Shown here: piece by piece, positions 34,050-41,791 of the stretch | Position numbering within the stretch: position 1 is the first letter of the stretch | How the letters are laid out: each line of letters starts with the position of its first letter | Source of the DNA: Micromonospora sp. CB01531 | GTDB taxonomy: Bacteria; Actinomycetota; Actinomycetes; Mycobacteriales; Micromonosporaceae | Assembly (NCBI RefSeq): GCF_001905095.1 | Contig: NZ_LWLS01000074.1 | Location: 19,889 to 83,888, forward strand | Direction of reading: 5' to 3' | DNA length: 64,000 nucleotides | Translations under genes and position numbers: made by a program | Notes under the pieces: model-generated | The model's database searches: none | Seen by the model: the letters and a program-made list of their open reading frames with translations, nothing else | Told to the model about the DNA's origin: nothing

Positions 34050-34757
34050 TTGCTCGCGTCTGCGCTGCCCACCGCCTCGACCTCATCCTTCTCGCCGGTC
34101 GCGTACCTGCTCGCCGGGGTGCAGCAGTACGGCTCGGGGAACAGTCGGGCCATCGCTCCCGAGGCGTATGCGCGTGTGCGCCTTGACCCCGTGGTCGGCG
34201 CGGCCATCGCCGACGCCTACATGGCCGCACCGACCCGGGACGAGCGGGCCTTTACCGCGTACGCCGCGTTCTGCCGGGAGACCGTGCGGCAGTACCACTT
34301 CCTGGTGGGCCGGGTCGAGTTCGGTGGCCTTGGCGTGACGGTGCGGATCGTCGACGAGGACCCGTACCTGGACGTGGAGTCCATGGTCGAGGACGTGCAG
34401 GGGCGCCGGTTGAAGGTGTGGGCCAGCGCCGCGACCGGCAACCCGCACCCGTACCTCAGTGACTGCGAGAACGACATGTTCCGCGCGGTGCACGACGCGT
34501 TCGGTCACGCGTCCAGCGGCCGGGGCTTCGACCGGCACGGCGAGGAGGCGGCCTGGTTGAAGCACAGTGCGATGTACTCGTCGCTGGCCCGGCGTGCGCT
34601 GGCGACTGAGACGCGCGGTCAGAACTGCGCGCAGATCTTCCACTACGGGGGTGGCCGGTTCGCGGAGCAGAAGGCCGTGCTGTTGCCCCGGTCGTTCAGC
34701 GATCCGCGTCTGGTGCGGATCGGTGGGATGGGGGTGAAGACGAGAGCTGCTTGTTGA
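34050..34757 (+). CDS. Unknown protein with HDAFGH motif; start region possibly frameshifted
   Basis: About 235 aa. The body is coherent: SPVAYLLAGVQQYGSGNSRA, VGRVEFGGLGVTVRIVDEDP, NDMFRAVHDAFGHASSGRGF, DRHGEEAAW, ETRGQNCAQIFH. The conserved-looking His/Asp cluster (HDAFGH, DRHGE) suggests a metal site, but no family is recognised. The best ribosome-binding site, AAGGAGGACC, precedes ATG 34040 in a different frame that stops after 48 codons. The body frame is preceded by an in-frame stop at 34041-34043 and has only a TTG at 34050. Either TTG is used or a one-base frameshift occurred near 34085. The 3' end overlaps the antisense end of the kinase 3 region. Confidence 0.5.
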   Translation: MLASALPTASTSSFSPVAYLLAGVQQYGSGNSRAIAPEAYARVRLDPVVGAAIADAYMAAPTRDERAFTAYAAFCRETVRQYHFLVGRVEFGGLGVTVRIVDEDPYLDVESMVEDVQGRRLKVWASAATGNPHPYLSDCENDMFRAVHDAFGHASSGRGFDRHGEEAAWLKHSAMYSSLARRALATETRGQNCAQIFHYGGGRFAEQKAVLLPRSFSDPRLVRIGGMGVKTRAAC

Positions 34758-35105
34758 GCCGCTCAATCTCCTGCCGCAGTTCCATCACCGTGGCGTGTTC
34801 CGGTCCGTCCAGTCGGACACGGTCCTCTAGCAGCATGTTGAGTTGACGCAACGCCCGCCTTTGCTCGCCGAGTGGTACGTGGGCGCGGGCGGCGCGCAGC
34901 CGGAAGTCGAATACCAGCCGCTGGTCCTCGCCGTGCCGCTGCGCGAGTTCACTGGCGAGCCGCCGCCACTCTCGCGCGGCGGCTCGGAACTCGCCGGCGG
35001 CGTGCAGCTGCTCGGCCTGCTTCGCGGCCTGCTCGACATCCAGGTCTACGTTCCCATGCTGTGCGGGGTCGGCTGCGGCACCCGCCCGATGATCGCGGCG
35101 TATGC
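34697..35105 (-). pseudogene. TPR-like C-terminal extension of kinase 3, out of frame
   Basis: On the minus strand, in a frame shifted by one relative to kinase 3, the sequence reads VDLDVEQAAKQAEQLHAAGE, FRAAAREWRRLASELAQRHG, RQLNMLLEDRVRLDG and ends at TGA 34699-34697. This matches in character the helical repeat tail of kinase 2. The kinase frame stops at 35046 after a Pro-rich non-homologous stretch. The simplest reading is one gene, 34697-35987, broken by a one-base change within the G-rich stretch near 35080-35095 (ATCGGGCGGGTGCC in gene sense). Confidence 0.5.
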
Positions 35106-35987
35106 CCGCACGGGGCTCATGCCGTCGGCGACCACGCCGGGGAGGGGAGGAAGGTCCTGGGCAAGTGGCGCCAGTACGCCGTACACCTCGGCAGCGTTGG
35201 CGGGCCGGTCCTGTGGGCGGGTCGCCAAGAGCGCGTGGACGAGATCATCGAGCTCGGTGGGGATGTCTTCGCGCAGCTCGGCGGGGCGCGGTGGGGGGTC
35301 GGCTAGCTGGTGCCGCACCGTGGTCATGGTGGTCACGCCGGCAAACGGTGCGCGGCCGGTGAGCAGGTCGAACAGCGTGGCGCCCAGGCCGTACAGGTCG
35401 GTGAGGTGGTCGGAGGCGCCGCCGAGGATCTGCTCCGGTGCCATGTAGCCCACGGTGCCCAGGCTCTGTCCGCTCAGGGTGATCCGCGAGTAGCGGTCAT
35501 CGTCGCGCATGACGGCCAAGCCGAAGTCGAGCACTTTGACCGCGCCGCTTCTCTCCAGCATGACGTTGCTCGGCTTGATGTCTCTGTGCACCAGACCGAT
35601 GTGTTGCGCGGCGAGCAGGACGCTGCTGACCTGTGCTCCGATGGCGGCTACCCAGGCGATCGGAAGCTCTCCCTGCTCGGCGACCAGGTCCGAGAGAGTG
35701 ATGCCGTCGATCTTTTGCAGTACCACGTAGGGCAGGCCGTTGTGCTCGCCGAGGTCGTAGACAGCGGGGACCCCGGGATGATCGAGCCGGGCGGTCAGGA
35801 GCGCCTCGCGGCGGAACCGACGCACAAGATCAGCGCTCGGGACGCTGACGACCTTCACGATCACACCGCGGTCGAGCAAGGTGTCGTGAGCTGTCCAGAC
35901 CTCGCCCATTCCTTTGTGCGCCAACGGGAGCCGGCTCACGTTGTACCGGTTCTTGAGGCTCGCGCCCGCCACCACGGGGGCCAGCAT
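35046..35987 (-). CDS. Ser/Thr protein kinase 3, degenerate Gly-loop, C-terminus frameshifted
   Basis: From ATG 35987 the 313-aa product has LAHKGMGEV where the Gly-loop GxGxxG is expected, so the first glycine is replaced. Lys45 in VIVKV, HRDIKPSN (134-141), DFG (154-156), GTVGYMAPEQ and RPQDRPANAAEVY are intact. ATP binding may be weakened but the catalytic residues are present. The last residues (PQPTPHSMGT) look like read-through into a wrong frame; the natural TPR-like tail continues in the next frame. The upstream region carries a palindrome related to the methylase A operator. Paralogue of kinase 2 and probably part of the same functional set. Confidence 0.78.
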   Translation of the reverse strand: MLAPVVAGASLKNRYNVSRLPLAHKGMGEVWTAHDTLLDRGVIVKVVSVPSADLVRRFRREALLTARLDHPGVPAVYDLGEHNGLPYVVLQKIDGITLSDLVAEQGELPIAWVAAIGAQVSSVLLAAQHIGLVHRDIKPSNVMLERSGAVKVLDFGLAVMRDDDRYSRITLSGQSLGTVGYMAPEQILGGASDHLTDLYGLGATLFDLLTGRAPFAGVTTMTTVRHQLADPPPRPAELREDIPTELDDLVHALLATRPQDRPANAAEVYGVLAPLAQDLPPLPGVVADGMSPVRAYAAIIGRVPQPTPHSMGT

Positions 35988-36037
35988 AACCGCCAATGAC
36001 CGGCCAGGCACGGACGGCTCGGGTGAAAGGCGCCATA

Positions 36038-36080
36038 GTGAACTTACGCAACAAGATGATGCTTGCAAGCGGCGTTCACA
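36038..36080. promoter_or_regulatory. Palindromic element upstream of kinase 3
   Basis: Outer arms GTGAAC and GTTCAC enclose CAAC, ATGATGCTTG and a perfect inner palindrome GCTTGCAAGC (36061-36070). GTGAAC, CAAC and ATGATGCTTG occur in the same order upstream of methylase A (10584-10611). It lies 51 bases upstream of the kinase 3 start, between that gene and the decayed genes to the right. Likely a binding site for the same regulator (inference). Confidence 0.5.
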
Positions 36081-36235
36081 ATATGATTCACTGTGGTCGG
36101 TTCGGGGTGCCAGGACGCCACCGGGCGGCCGTACGTGTCGCGCGGGCGCCGCCGCTCACCCCTGTCCAAGGCTCACGACAGTGCCAGCACATGGCGCCTC
36201 GGTCTACCCATGGCGCCGGCGACGGGGGGAATGGT

Positions 36236-36334
36236 ATGGCTGAGCTGGCCATCGACCGCGGATTTCTGCCCGCGTACCCCAGGCTGGACCGCCGAGTGCA
36301 GCGGGCCGTCGACGCGTGTTGGCGCAGCAGCTGA
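36236..36334 (+). pseudogene. Remnant of a RelE-like::UvrD N-terminus
   Basis: ATG 36236 opens 32 codons reading MAELAIDRGFLPAYPRLDRR then VQRAVDA before the text degenerates and stops. I recognise this as the opening of actinobacterial UvrD-type helicases that carry an N-terminal RelE-like domain. Only this opening remains here. It suggests that a second copy of such a helicase was deleted next to kinase 3. Confidence 0.4.
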
Positions 36335-36339
36335 CCAGC

Positions 36340-36669
36340 ATGGAGGCATATCACGATGCCCCCCGCCGGGGCCGTGGCGAAGGGCTGCGCGCGACCCAAC
36401 GCGAGCCGGTGTGGACCATGATCGACACCGTGGTGCGGGAGCTCGCGAAGCGACGGCTGCGCACCGGCGGTTCGCCGCCAACATCCCCGGTGCCGCCGCC
36501 AGCGTCGACGCGATGGCCGCCGCAGCCCTCGTCGAGGCGGCCGAGGCCGAGCTCGAGATCCACCGGGACGCCGACCGGTCGCACCGCGAAGCGGGCCCGC
36601 GAGCAGCTCGACGACGTGGAGCAGCTCTTCGGCAGCCGGCTGCGGAGCATCTCCGCGACCGGCTCCTGA
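36340..36669 (+). pseudogene. Decayed small gene with two frameshifts
   Basis: Coherent protein text hops between frames: TMIDTVVRELAKRRLRT (frame of ATG 36340), then RFAANIPGAAASVDAMAAAA and EAAEAELEIHRDADR (next frame), then AKRAREQLDDVEQLFGSRLR (back in the first frame) to a stop at 36669. Between the hops both frames turn into Pro/Arg-rich nonsense. A helical protein of roughly 105 residues was probably encoded. Family unknown. Confidence 0.4.
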
Positions 36670-36708
36670 CCCCCTGGTAGCACTTCGTCTTCCGCGAAGG
36701 ACGACTCG

Positions 36709-37815
36709 ATGGACAACGACACCCAGGACCGGCTGCGCCGTATCCGCGGCGCCAGCGCCGCGAAACGCCACAATGCCCGTACGGTCGCCGCGCTGACCGG
36801 TAACCCCGGCTGCACACGCCGCGCCGTCCTCGACGCCGCCGGCGTCGACAAGGACGCCTTGGCGCGCCACGTCGGATTCCCGGCGAAGTTCGGTCAGTCC
36901 CAGTTCGCGATCACCCGCGGCAACGCCTTCGAGGCTCAAGTTAAGGCGAACGGATACGCCGAACTGCTCCGCCTGCTGCGCGAGACCTTGGGCCTCGAGA
37001 TCCGGGAAGTCGGAAGCACCGACCTGGGGGACGTCGGTGGCAACACCGGGCAGGAAGTCCGGCACGCCCGGTCGCGACAGAAGCTCACCAGCGCCGCGGC
37101 CGACCCGAATGCTGCCGCCACCTTCTACGACCACCCACTCCTGCTCCTTGATGTCGGCGGGAACGACGTCTACCTCGAACCTGACCTGGTCGCCTTCCAC
37201 CACCACGGTGTCTTTCACGTGGTCGAGATCAAGTCCTTCGCGGTGATCGACGATCAGGCCGACGGCCGGAAGGTCGCCGCTGCGGCCACGCAGTCCGCCG
37301 TCTACGTGCTGGCCCTTCGGCGGCTGCTCGGCGATGACAAGGTCGCCGACGAGGTCGTGTTGGTTTGCCCGAAGGACTTCTCGAACCAGCCGGTGGCCAC
37401 CAAGGTCGACGTCCGAAAGCAGCTCATCGTGCTAAACCATCAGCTGTCCCGGCTCACCCGCATCGAGAGCCTGGTCGCGGCGTTGCCGCCGACCCTGACG
37501 CTCGACCTCGCGCCGGACGACGACGGCAAACCGAGCCGGCCACCCACCGACGTGATAACCGCATTGGGCGAGATCGAGGCACGGTACGCACCCGACTGCC
37601 TCGCCAAATGCGAGATGGCCTTCTTCTGCCGGCGCGAGGCTACGGGCTGCACCGCCGCCCTGGGACTTAGCGTGCGCGAGGAACTCGGCGGTGTGGAGAC
37701 CGTCGCCGAGGCGCTCGGCCTGGCCGACGGCACCCTGGTGGCGAGCGACGACCAGGCCGAGGCGGCGGCGATGCTCCGCACAACCGCCAAGATCTTCGGC
37801 TCGGTGGCGGCATGA
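36709..37815 (+). CDS. Cas4/RecB-like PD-(D/E)XK nuclease with Cys cluster (368 aa)
   Basis: AAGGA lies 8 bases before ATG 36709. RGNAFEAQV (70-78) recalls the first RecB-nuclease motif, followed by EPDLVAF (157-163) and VEIK (172-175), i.e. the D...ExK active site. Cys35 near the N-terminus plus C297, C301, C307 and C314 near the C-terminus follow the one-plus-three Cys pattern of Cas4/AddB iron-sulfur nucleases. Expected reaction: exonucleolytic processing of single-stranded DNA ends. The gene opens a five-gene operon with an unknown gene (ATGA overlap), an SF1 helicase and SbcDC. Assignment rests on motifs only, so the cluster could bind zinc instead. Confidence 0.6.
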   Translation: MDNDTQDRLRRIRGASAAKRHNARTVAALTGNPGCTRRAVLDAAGVDKDALARHVGFPAKFGQSQFAITRGNAFEAQVKANGYAELLRLLRETLGLEIREVGSTDLGDVGGNTGQEVRHARSRQKLTSAAADPNAAATFYDHPLLLLDVGGNDVYLEPDLVAFHHHGVFHVVEIKSFAVIDDQADGRKVAAAATQSAVYVLALRRLLGDDKVADEVVLVCPKDFSNQPVATKVDVRKQLIVLNHQLSRLTRIESLVAALPPTLTLDLAPDDDGKPSRPPTDVITALGEIEARYAPDCLAKCEMAFFCRREATGCTAALGLSVREELGGVETVAEALGLADGTLVASDDQAEAAAMLRTTAKIFGSVAA

Positions 37816-39296
37816 GCGCCATCTCCTCGTACGCCAAAGCGCTGGCCGTGGGCGCTGGCAGGGCCGTTCCGATCGCAACACGTCGCCATGTCCACCTGTC
37901 CGACCGGCCGTTGGTGTTAGTCCCACTGGCGCTCGCGGGCGAGGCAAATGCGCCGCTGGCCGCGATGATCGGCACTGACCAGCACGCCCCGGCCCTGTTG
38001 GTGGTGCCCCAGCCGCGGAACCGCAACCTCCGCTTCGACTTCGCCGCCTCGTTGGCCGAAATCGTGCTGGCCTATGTGCGCTCCTGCACTGCGAGGTTCG
38101 AGGTGGTCGGCTCGAACAAGGTGTTCCTCGAAGCTCCCCAATTGCTGGTTCCGAACGCGGCCGGCCTCGGTTTCGTCAAGCTGCTCGGCCGATCCACCCG
38201 CTTCCGGCGCACCAACGGTCCGTTCCCGGTAGCGCAAGGGGTGCCGCTGCTGGGCCGGTGGCTGACCTACCTGGGCGAGCGATCCGAGCACCCCGGCTCC
38301 TCGGCCATGCTCGCGATGACTCAGTCCCTGAACCTGCACTGGGCCAGCGGGCAGAGCGCTGTGGAGGACGCGAACCTGGCCGCACTGCTCGGCTGGATCG
38401 ACCCGCCCGAGGGAGTCTCCGGGCCGGAGGCCGCGCTTGCGGCCGAGGATCCGCTCGTCTGGCCGCCAGCCGGCCCGTCAACCGACCCCGCCTTCGACAA
38501 CGAGGTGCTGGCACCCGCCATCCGGGCGTATGAGAGCGCTGCGCCCGACAGCCCGAAACGGCTGCGCGCGGTGGAAACCCTCAAGCGTGAGCTTCGTGGC
38601 CAGTTGGAGCCAACCTGGCGGTTGATGTGGCGCGCGATCGAGGTTCTTCGGAAGCTGCCGGCCGCAGAAACGGTCGAGACCCGCTGGACGGCGGATCGCC
38701 GGGATTTCAGCCGCTACCACGACTACCTCACCACCGATGGCCGTCCGCAGGCCCGTCGGGACGGTGCGGTGGCCGCGGCTCGTCGACTCCAGTCCCTCGA
38801 GCGGGAGCAGACGACCTACGACGCCAGCCGAGCCCTGGACGATCCGCTCATCATGGCGAGCTACCGGGTCAACGGCGAGGCGTTCCAGGGAACCGTCGTT
38901 TCGGTCGACCGTGATCGGCGCATCCGGAGTGAGAAGGGTCGCCGGGTCACCCGACCGCTGATCGTGGTCAGCACCGACGATCCTGTACATCTGCCGGTCG
39001 GCAAGGCGTTGCGGGCGCCGGAGCGCATGAAACAGAACGCCCGTATCACCGAAATCGCGCGATCGGCCGACGGTGTGCTGGTCAGCCTCGAGCTCGACGG
39101 AGGCATGGGCCGGGCGGCGGCGCCCGCGCCGGGCAGCGTGCCCGAGGTCGGCGACGAGATCACCTACACCAGCGTCTACCCGGACGCGATCCGCACACCC
39201 GACCTGCCGCCGACCGACCAAACACCGTGGACCCACGGCGGACCGCCCCGACCGTACGTACCGACCGATGACGACGCCCAGGAGCCATGGGAATGA
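37812..39296 (+). CDS. Unknown protein between nuclease and helicase (494 aa)
   Basis: ATG 37812 overlaps the nuclease stop and the 3' end overlaps the helicase start by 10 bases, so it is fixed in the operon. The N-terminal half is hydrophobic-rich but soluble-looking (LVLVPLALAGEANAPLAAMI). Residues 340-430 are basic with ASYRVNGEAFQGTVVSVDRD, and GDEITYTSVYP near residue 455 resembles a small beta-barrel, perhaps OB-like and nucleic-acid binding. No catalytic motif was recognised. Its place between a nuclease and a helicase suggests a scaffold or DNA-binding subunit of one complex. No family name can be given. Confidence 0.6.
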   Translation: MSAISSYAKALAVGAGRAVPIATRRHVHLSDRPLVLVPLALAGEANAPLAAMIGTDQHAPALLVVPQPRNRNLRFDFAASLAEIVLAYVRSCTARFEVVGSNKVFLEAPQLLVPNAAGLGFVKLLGRSTRFRRTNGPFPVAQGVPLLGRWLTYLGERSEHPGSSAMLAMTQSLNLHWASGQSAVEDANLAALLGWIDPPEGVSGPEAALAAEDPLVWPPAGPSTDPAFDNEVLAPAIRAYESAAPDSPKRLRAVETLKRELRGQLEPTWRLMWRAIEVLRKLPAAETVETRWTADRRDFSRYHDYLTTDGRPQARRDGAVAAARRLQSLEREQTTYDASRALDDPLIMASYRVNGEAFQGTVVSVDRDRRIRSEKGRRVTRPLIVVSTDDPVHLPVGKALRAPERMKQNARITEIARSADGVLVSLELDGGMGRAAAPAPGSVPEVGDEITYTSVYPDAIRTPDLPPTDQTPWTHGGPPRPYVPTDDDAQEPWE

Positions 39297-40603
39297 CCAT
39301 CGACCCAGCAGCCGAAGCCGAACGCGTCATCGCCGCGATCCTCGCCGACTTCCGATCCCGCCGGCACCGCGGCGTGGTCGTCGATTCCCCACCCGGGGCG
39401 GGAAAGTCAACCCTCGTGGTCCGGACCGCGGTCGCGCTCGCCTCGGCCGGCGAGCGGCTGATAATCGTCGCCCAAACCAATGAGCAGGTCGACGACCTGA
39501 CCACCAACCTCTCCGCCGCCCTGCCGACCGGTCTCATGATCGGACGGCTGGCGAGTTCCACATACGGGCGGCCAGCGCGCCTCGCGGCCCTGACCAACGT
39601 GCTCGTCGACAAAGATCTCGGCAACCTGCTGAGCTGTGAGATCGTCATCGCGACGGCCGCCCGCTGGGCCTACGTGAAGGACCGCTCCTGGCCGTGGGCG
39701 ATTGTCGACGAGGCCTACCAGATGCGTTCGGACTCCCTGCTCGCCATTGCCCCGCGGTTCGAGCGGGCCCTGTTCGTCGGCGACCCGGGCCAGCTGGATC
39801 CATTCTCCGTGGTCGAGAACGACCGCTGGCGCGGGCTCAGCTGGGACCCGATGCAGAGCGCGGTGGCCGGGCTGCTGCGCACTAACCCCGACTTGCCGGT
39901 TCATCGGCTGCCCGTCTCGTGGCGGCTGCCCGCGAGCGCCGAAAAGGTCGTGGCCACCGCCTTCTACCCGTACACCGGGTTCCGGACCGGCGCCGAACCG
40001 GGAGACCGTGAGCTCACCTTCGGCACCCGCGCCTTGGGGCGCTCTCCCCTGGACGCCCTGCTGGCCGAGGCGGCGACCACCGGCTGGGGCTTCTACGAAC
40101 TGCCCGCGCGACACACCCCCAGGACAGACGCCGAAGCGGTTTCCACGGTCGCCGACGTAGTTCGGAGATTTCTCGAACGCGGAGCGAACGCGCGGTCGGG
40201 GAACGACTCTCGGCCGATCACCTCGCAGCGAATCGCGGTCGGCACCGCGCATCGCGATCAAGCGGCGGCCATTCGCGAAGCGCTGTCCGACCTGCCGGAC
40301 GTCACGGTCGACACGGCGAATCGCTTGCAGGGCCGAGAGTACGACCTGACCGTGATGCTGCATCCGTTGTCGGGACGACGCGACGCCACAGCGTTCCATC
40401 TCGAGGCCGGACGCCTGTGCGTACTCACCTCCCGCCATCGACAGGCCTGCGTCGTCGTCGGGCGGGCCGGCATCCGGGAGCTGCTCGACGCGCACCCATC
40501 CAGCGAGCCAGTTCACCTACACGAGCCGGTCAAATTCCCAGACGGATGGGCGGCCAACCAGACCGTCATGAATCACCTGTACGCGCACCGCGTCGCGGCC
40601 TGA
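39287..40603 (+). CDS. SF1 (UPF1-like) DNA/RNA helicase (438 aa)
   Basis: Motif I DSPPGAGKST (33-42), motif II in WAIVDEAYQM, motif III GDPGQLDPF, motif IV region RLPVSWRLP, motif V NRLQGREYD, motif VI-like GRLCVLTSRHR. This is the compact AAA_11/AAA_12 superfamily 1 helicase fold without extra domains. It likely translocates 5'-3' on single-stranded DNA, as SF1B enzymes do. With the Cas4-like nuclease two genes upstream it recalls Dna2/AddAB-type helicase-nuclease pairs on separate polypeptides. A 23-base gap with TGAAAGGAG leads to sbcD. Confidence 0.8.
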   Translation: MGMTIDPAAEAERVIAAILADFRSRRHRGVVVDSPPGAGKSTLVVRTAVALASAGERLIIVAQTNEQVDDLTTNLSAALPTGLMIGRLASSTYGRPARLAALTNVLVDKDLGNLLSCEIVIATAARWAYVKDRSWPWAIVDEAYQMRSDSLLAIAPRFERALFVGDPGQLDPFSVVENDRWRGLSWDPMQSAVAGLLRTNPDLPVHRLPVSWRLPASAEKVVATAFYPYTGFRTGAEPGDRELTFGTRALGRSPLDALLAEAATTGWGFYELPARHTPRTDAEAVSTVADVVRRFLERGANARSGNDSRPITSQRIAVGTAHRDQAAAIREALSDLPDVTVDTANRLQGREYDLTVMLHPLSGRRDATAFHLEAGRLCVLTSRHRQACVVVGRAGIRELLDAHPSSEPVHLHEPVKFPDGWAANQTVMNHLYAHRVAA

Positions 40604-40626
40604 CATCTCTTTGAAAGGAGCCGGAC

Positions 40627-41781
40627 ATGAGGTTCCTGCATACCTCCGACTGGCACATCGGCAAGACCCTGAAGGGCCACAACCGCCTCGCCGAGCAGCG
40701 CGCGGTTCTGGAGGAGATCGTCGGCATTGTCCGGAAGTACGAGGTGGACGCCGTCCTCATCGCGGGCGACATCTACGACTCGGCGGCACCGTCGGCCGAG
40801 GCTCAGCAACTTCTCGTCCGGACCTTGCTCGAGATCCGCAACTCCGGGGTGCCGGTGATCGCCATCGCCGGCAATCATGACCACGCTCCGACCTTCGACG
40901 CGTACCGACCGCTGATGAACGAGGTCGGCATCCACCTCGTCGGCACGCCCCAGGCCGGCTCGGACGGAGCGATTGAGATAACCGCCCGCTCGACCGGCGA
41001 GTCCGCGGTGATCGCGACGTTGCCCTTCGTCTCCCAGCGCACCGTCATCCGCGCAGCCGAGCTCATCGCCAACACGCCCGTGATGAACTCCATCAGCTAC
41101 GCCCAGCGCGTCGAAGACATGCTGAGGGTCTTAGCCCGGGCCTTCCGGCCGGATGCCGTCAACATCCTGATGGCACACCTCACCGTGACCGGAGGCAAGT
41201 TCGGCGGCGGCGAGCGCGACGCCCAGTCGATCTTCGAATATCACGTGCCGGCTATCGCGTTCCCGGCTGAGGCGCAGTACGTGGCGCTTGGGCATTTGCA
41301 TCGCCGGCAGGCGATCGACGCGCCGTGCCCGGTGCACTACAGCGGCTCGCCGATCTCGATCGACTTCGGAGAGCAAGACAATGAGAGCGTCGTGTGCCTG
41401 GTGGAGGCGACACCCTCGACGCCGGCGGCCGTCACCGACATCCCGATCAAAAGCGGCCGCCGGTTGATGACGCTCCGTGGCACACTCGCCGAGATTGAGA
41501 GCCAGGCGCGTTGCGCCGGCGATGCGTTCCTCCGCGTTCAGCTCAAGGAGCCGGCGCGTGCCGGCCTGCTCGAGGAGGTTCGCGACCTCCTGCCCAACGC
41601 CCTCGACATCCGCATCGATCCGGCCTTCGCCGCCCCGAACGCCACCACCCGGCCAGCGAGCAGCGGCATCGAGCGCACCCCCACGGAATTGTTCGCCGAA
41701 TACTGCGCCACCAAGAACATCGACGACCCACGGCTGGCGGCACTCTTCGCACGCCTGCACGACGCAACCTCCGAGTCATAA
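40627..41781 (+). CDS. sbcD: SbcD/Mre11-type DNA exonuclease subunit
   Basis: A 384-aa protein with the Mre11 calcineurin-like phosphoesterase motifs DWHIGK (8-13), GDIYD (47-51), GNHD (82-85), MAHLTV and GHLHR, which bind the two Mn ions. It begins at ATG 40627 after GAAAGGAGCCGGAC. With SbcC it forms the ATP-dependent nuclease that opens hairpins and trims blocked DNA ends. Here it is not in a housekeeping context but is fourth in an operon with a Cas4-like nuclease and a helicase, so it may be an accessory copy used for defence. Confidence 0.93.
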   Translation: MRFLHTSDWHIGKTLKGHNRLAEQRAVLEEIVGIVRKYEVDAVLIAGDIYDSAAPSAEAQQLLVRTLLEIRNSGVPVIAIAGNHDHAPTFDAYRPLMNEVGIHLVGTPQAGSDGAIEITARSTGESAVIATLPFVSQRTVIRAAELIANTPVMNSISYAQRVEDMLRVLARAFRPDAVNILMAHLTVTGGKFGGGERDAQSIFEYHVPAIAFPAEAQYVALGHLHRRQAIDAPCPVHYSGSPISIDFGEQDNESVVCLVEATPSTPAAVTDIPIKSGRRLMTLRGTLAEIESQARCAGDAFLRVQLKEPARAGLLEEVRDLLPNALDIRIDPAFAAPNATTRPASSGIERTPTELFAEYCATKNIDDPRLAALFARLHDATSES

Positions 41782-41791
41782 GGGGCAAGCT

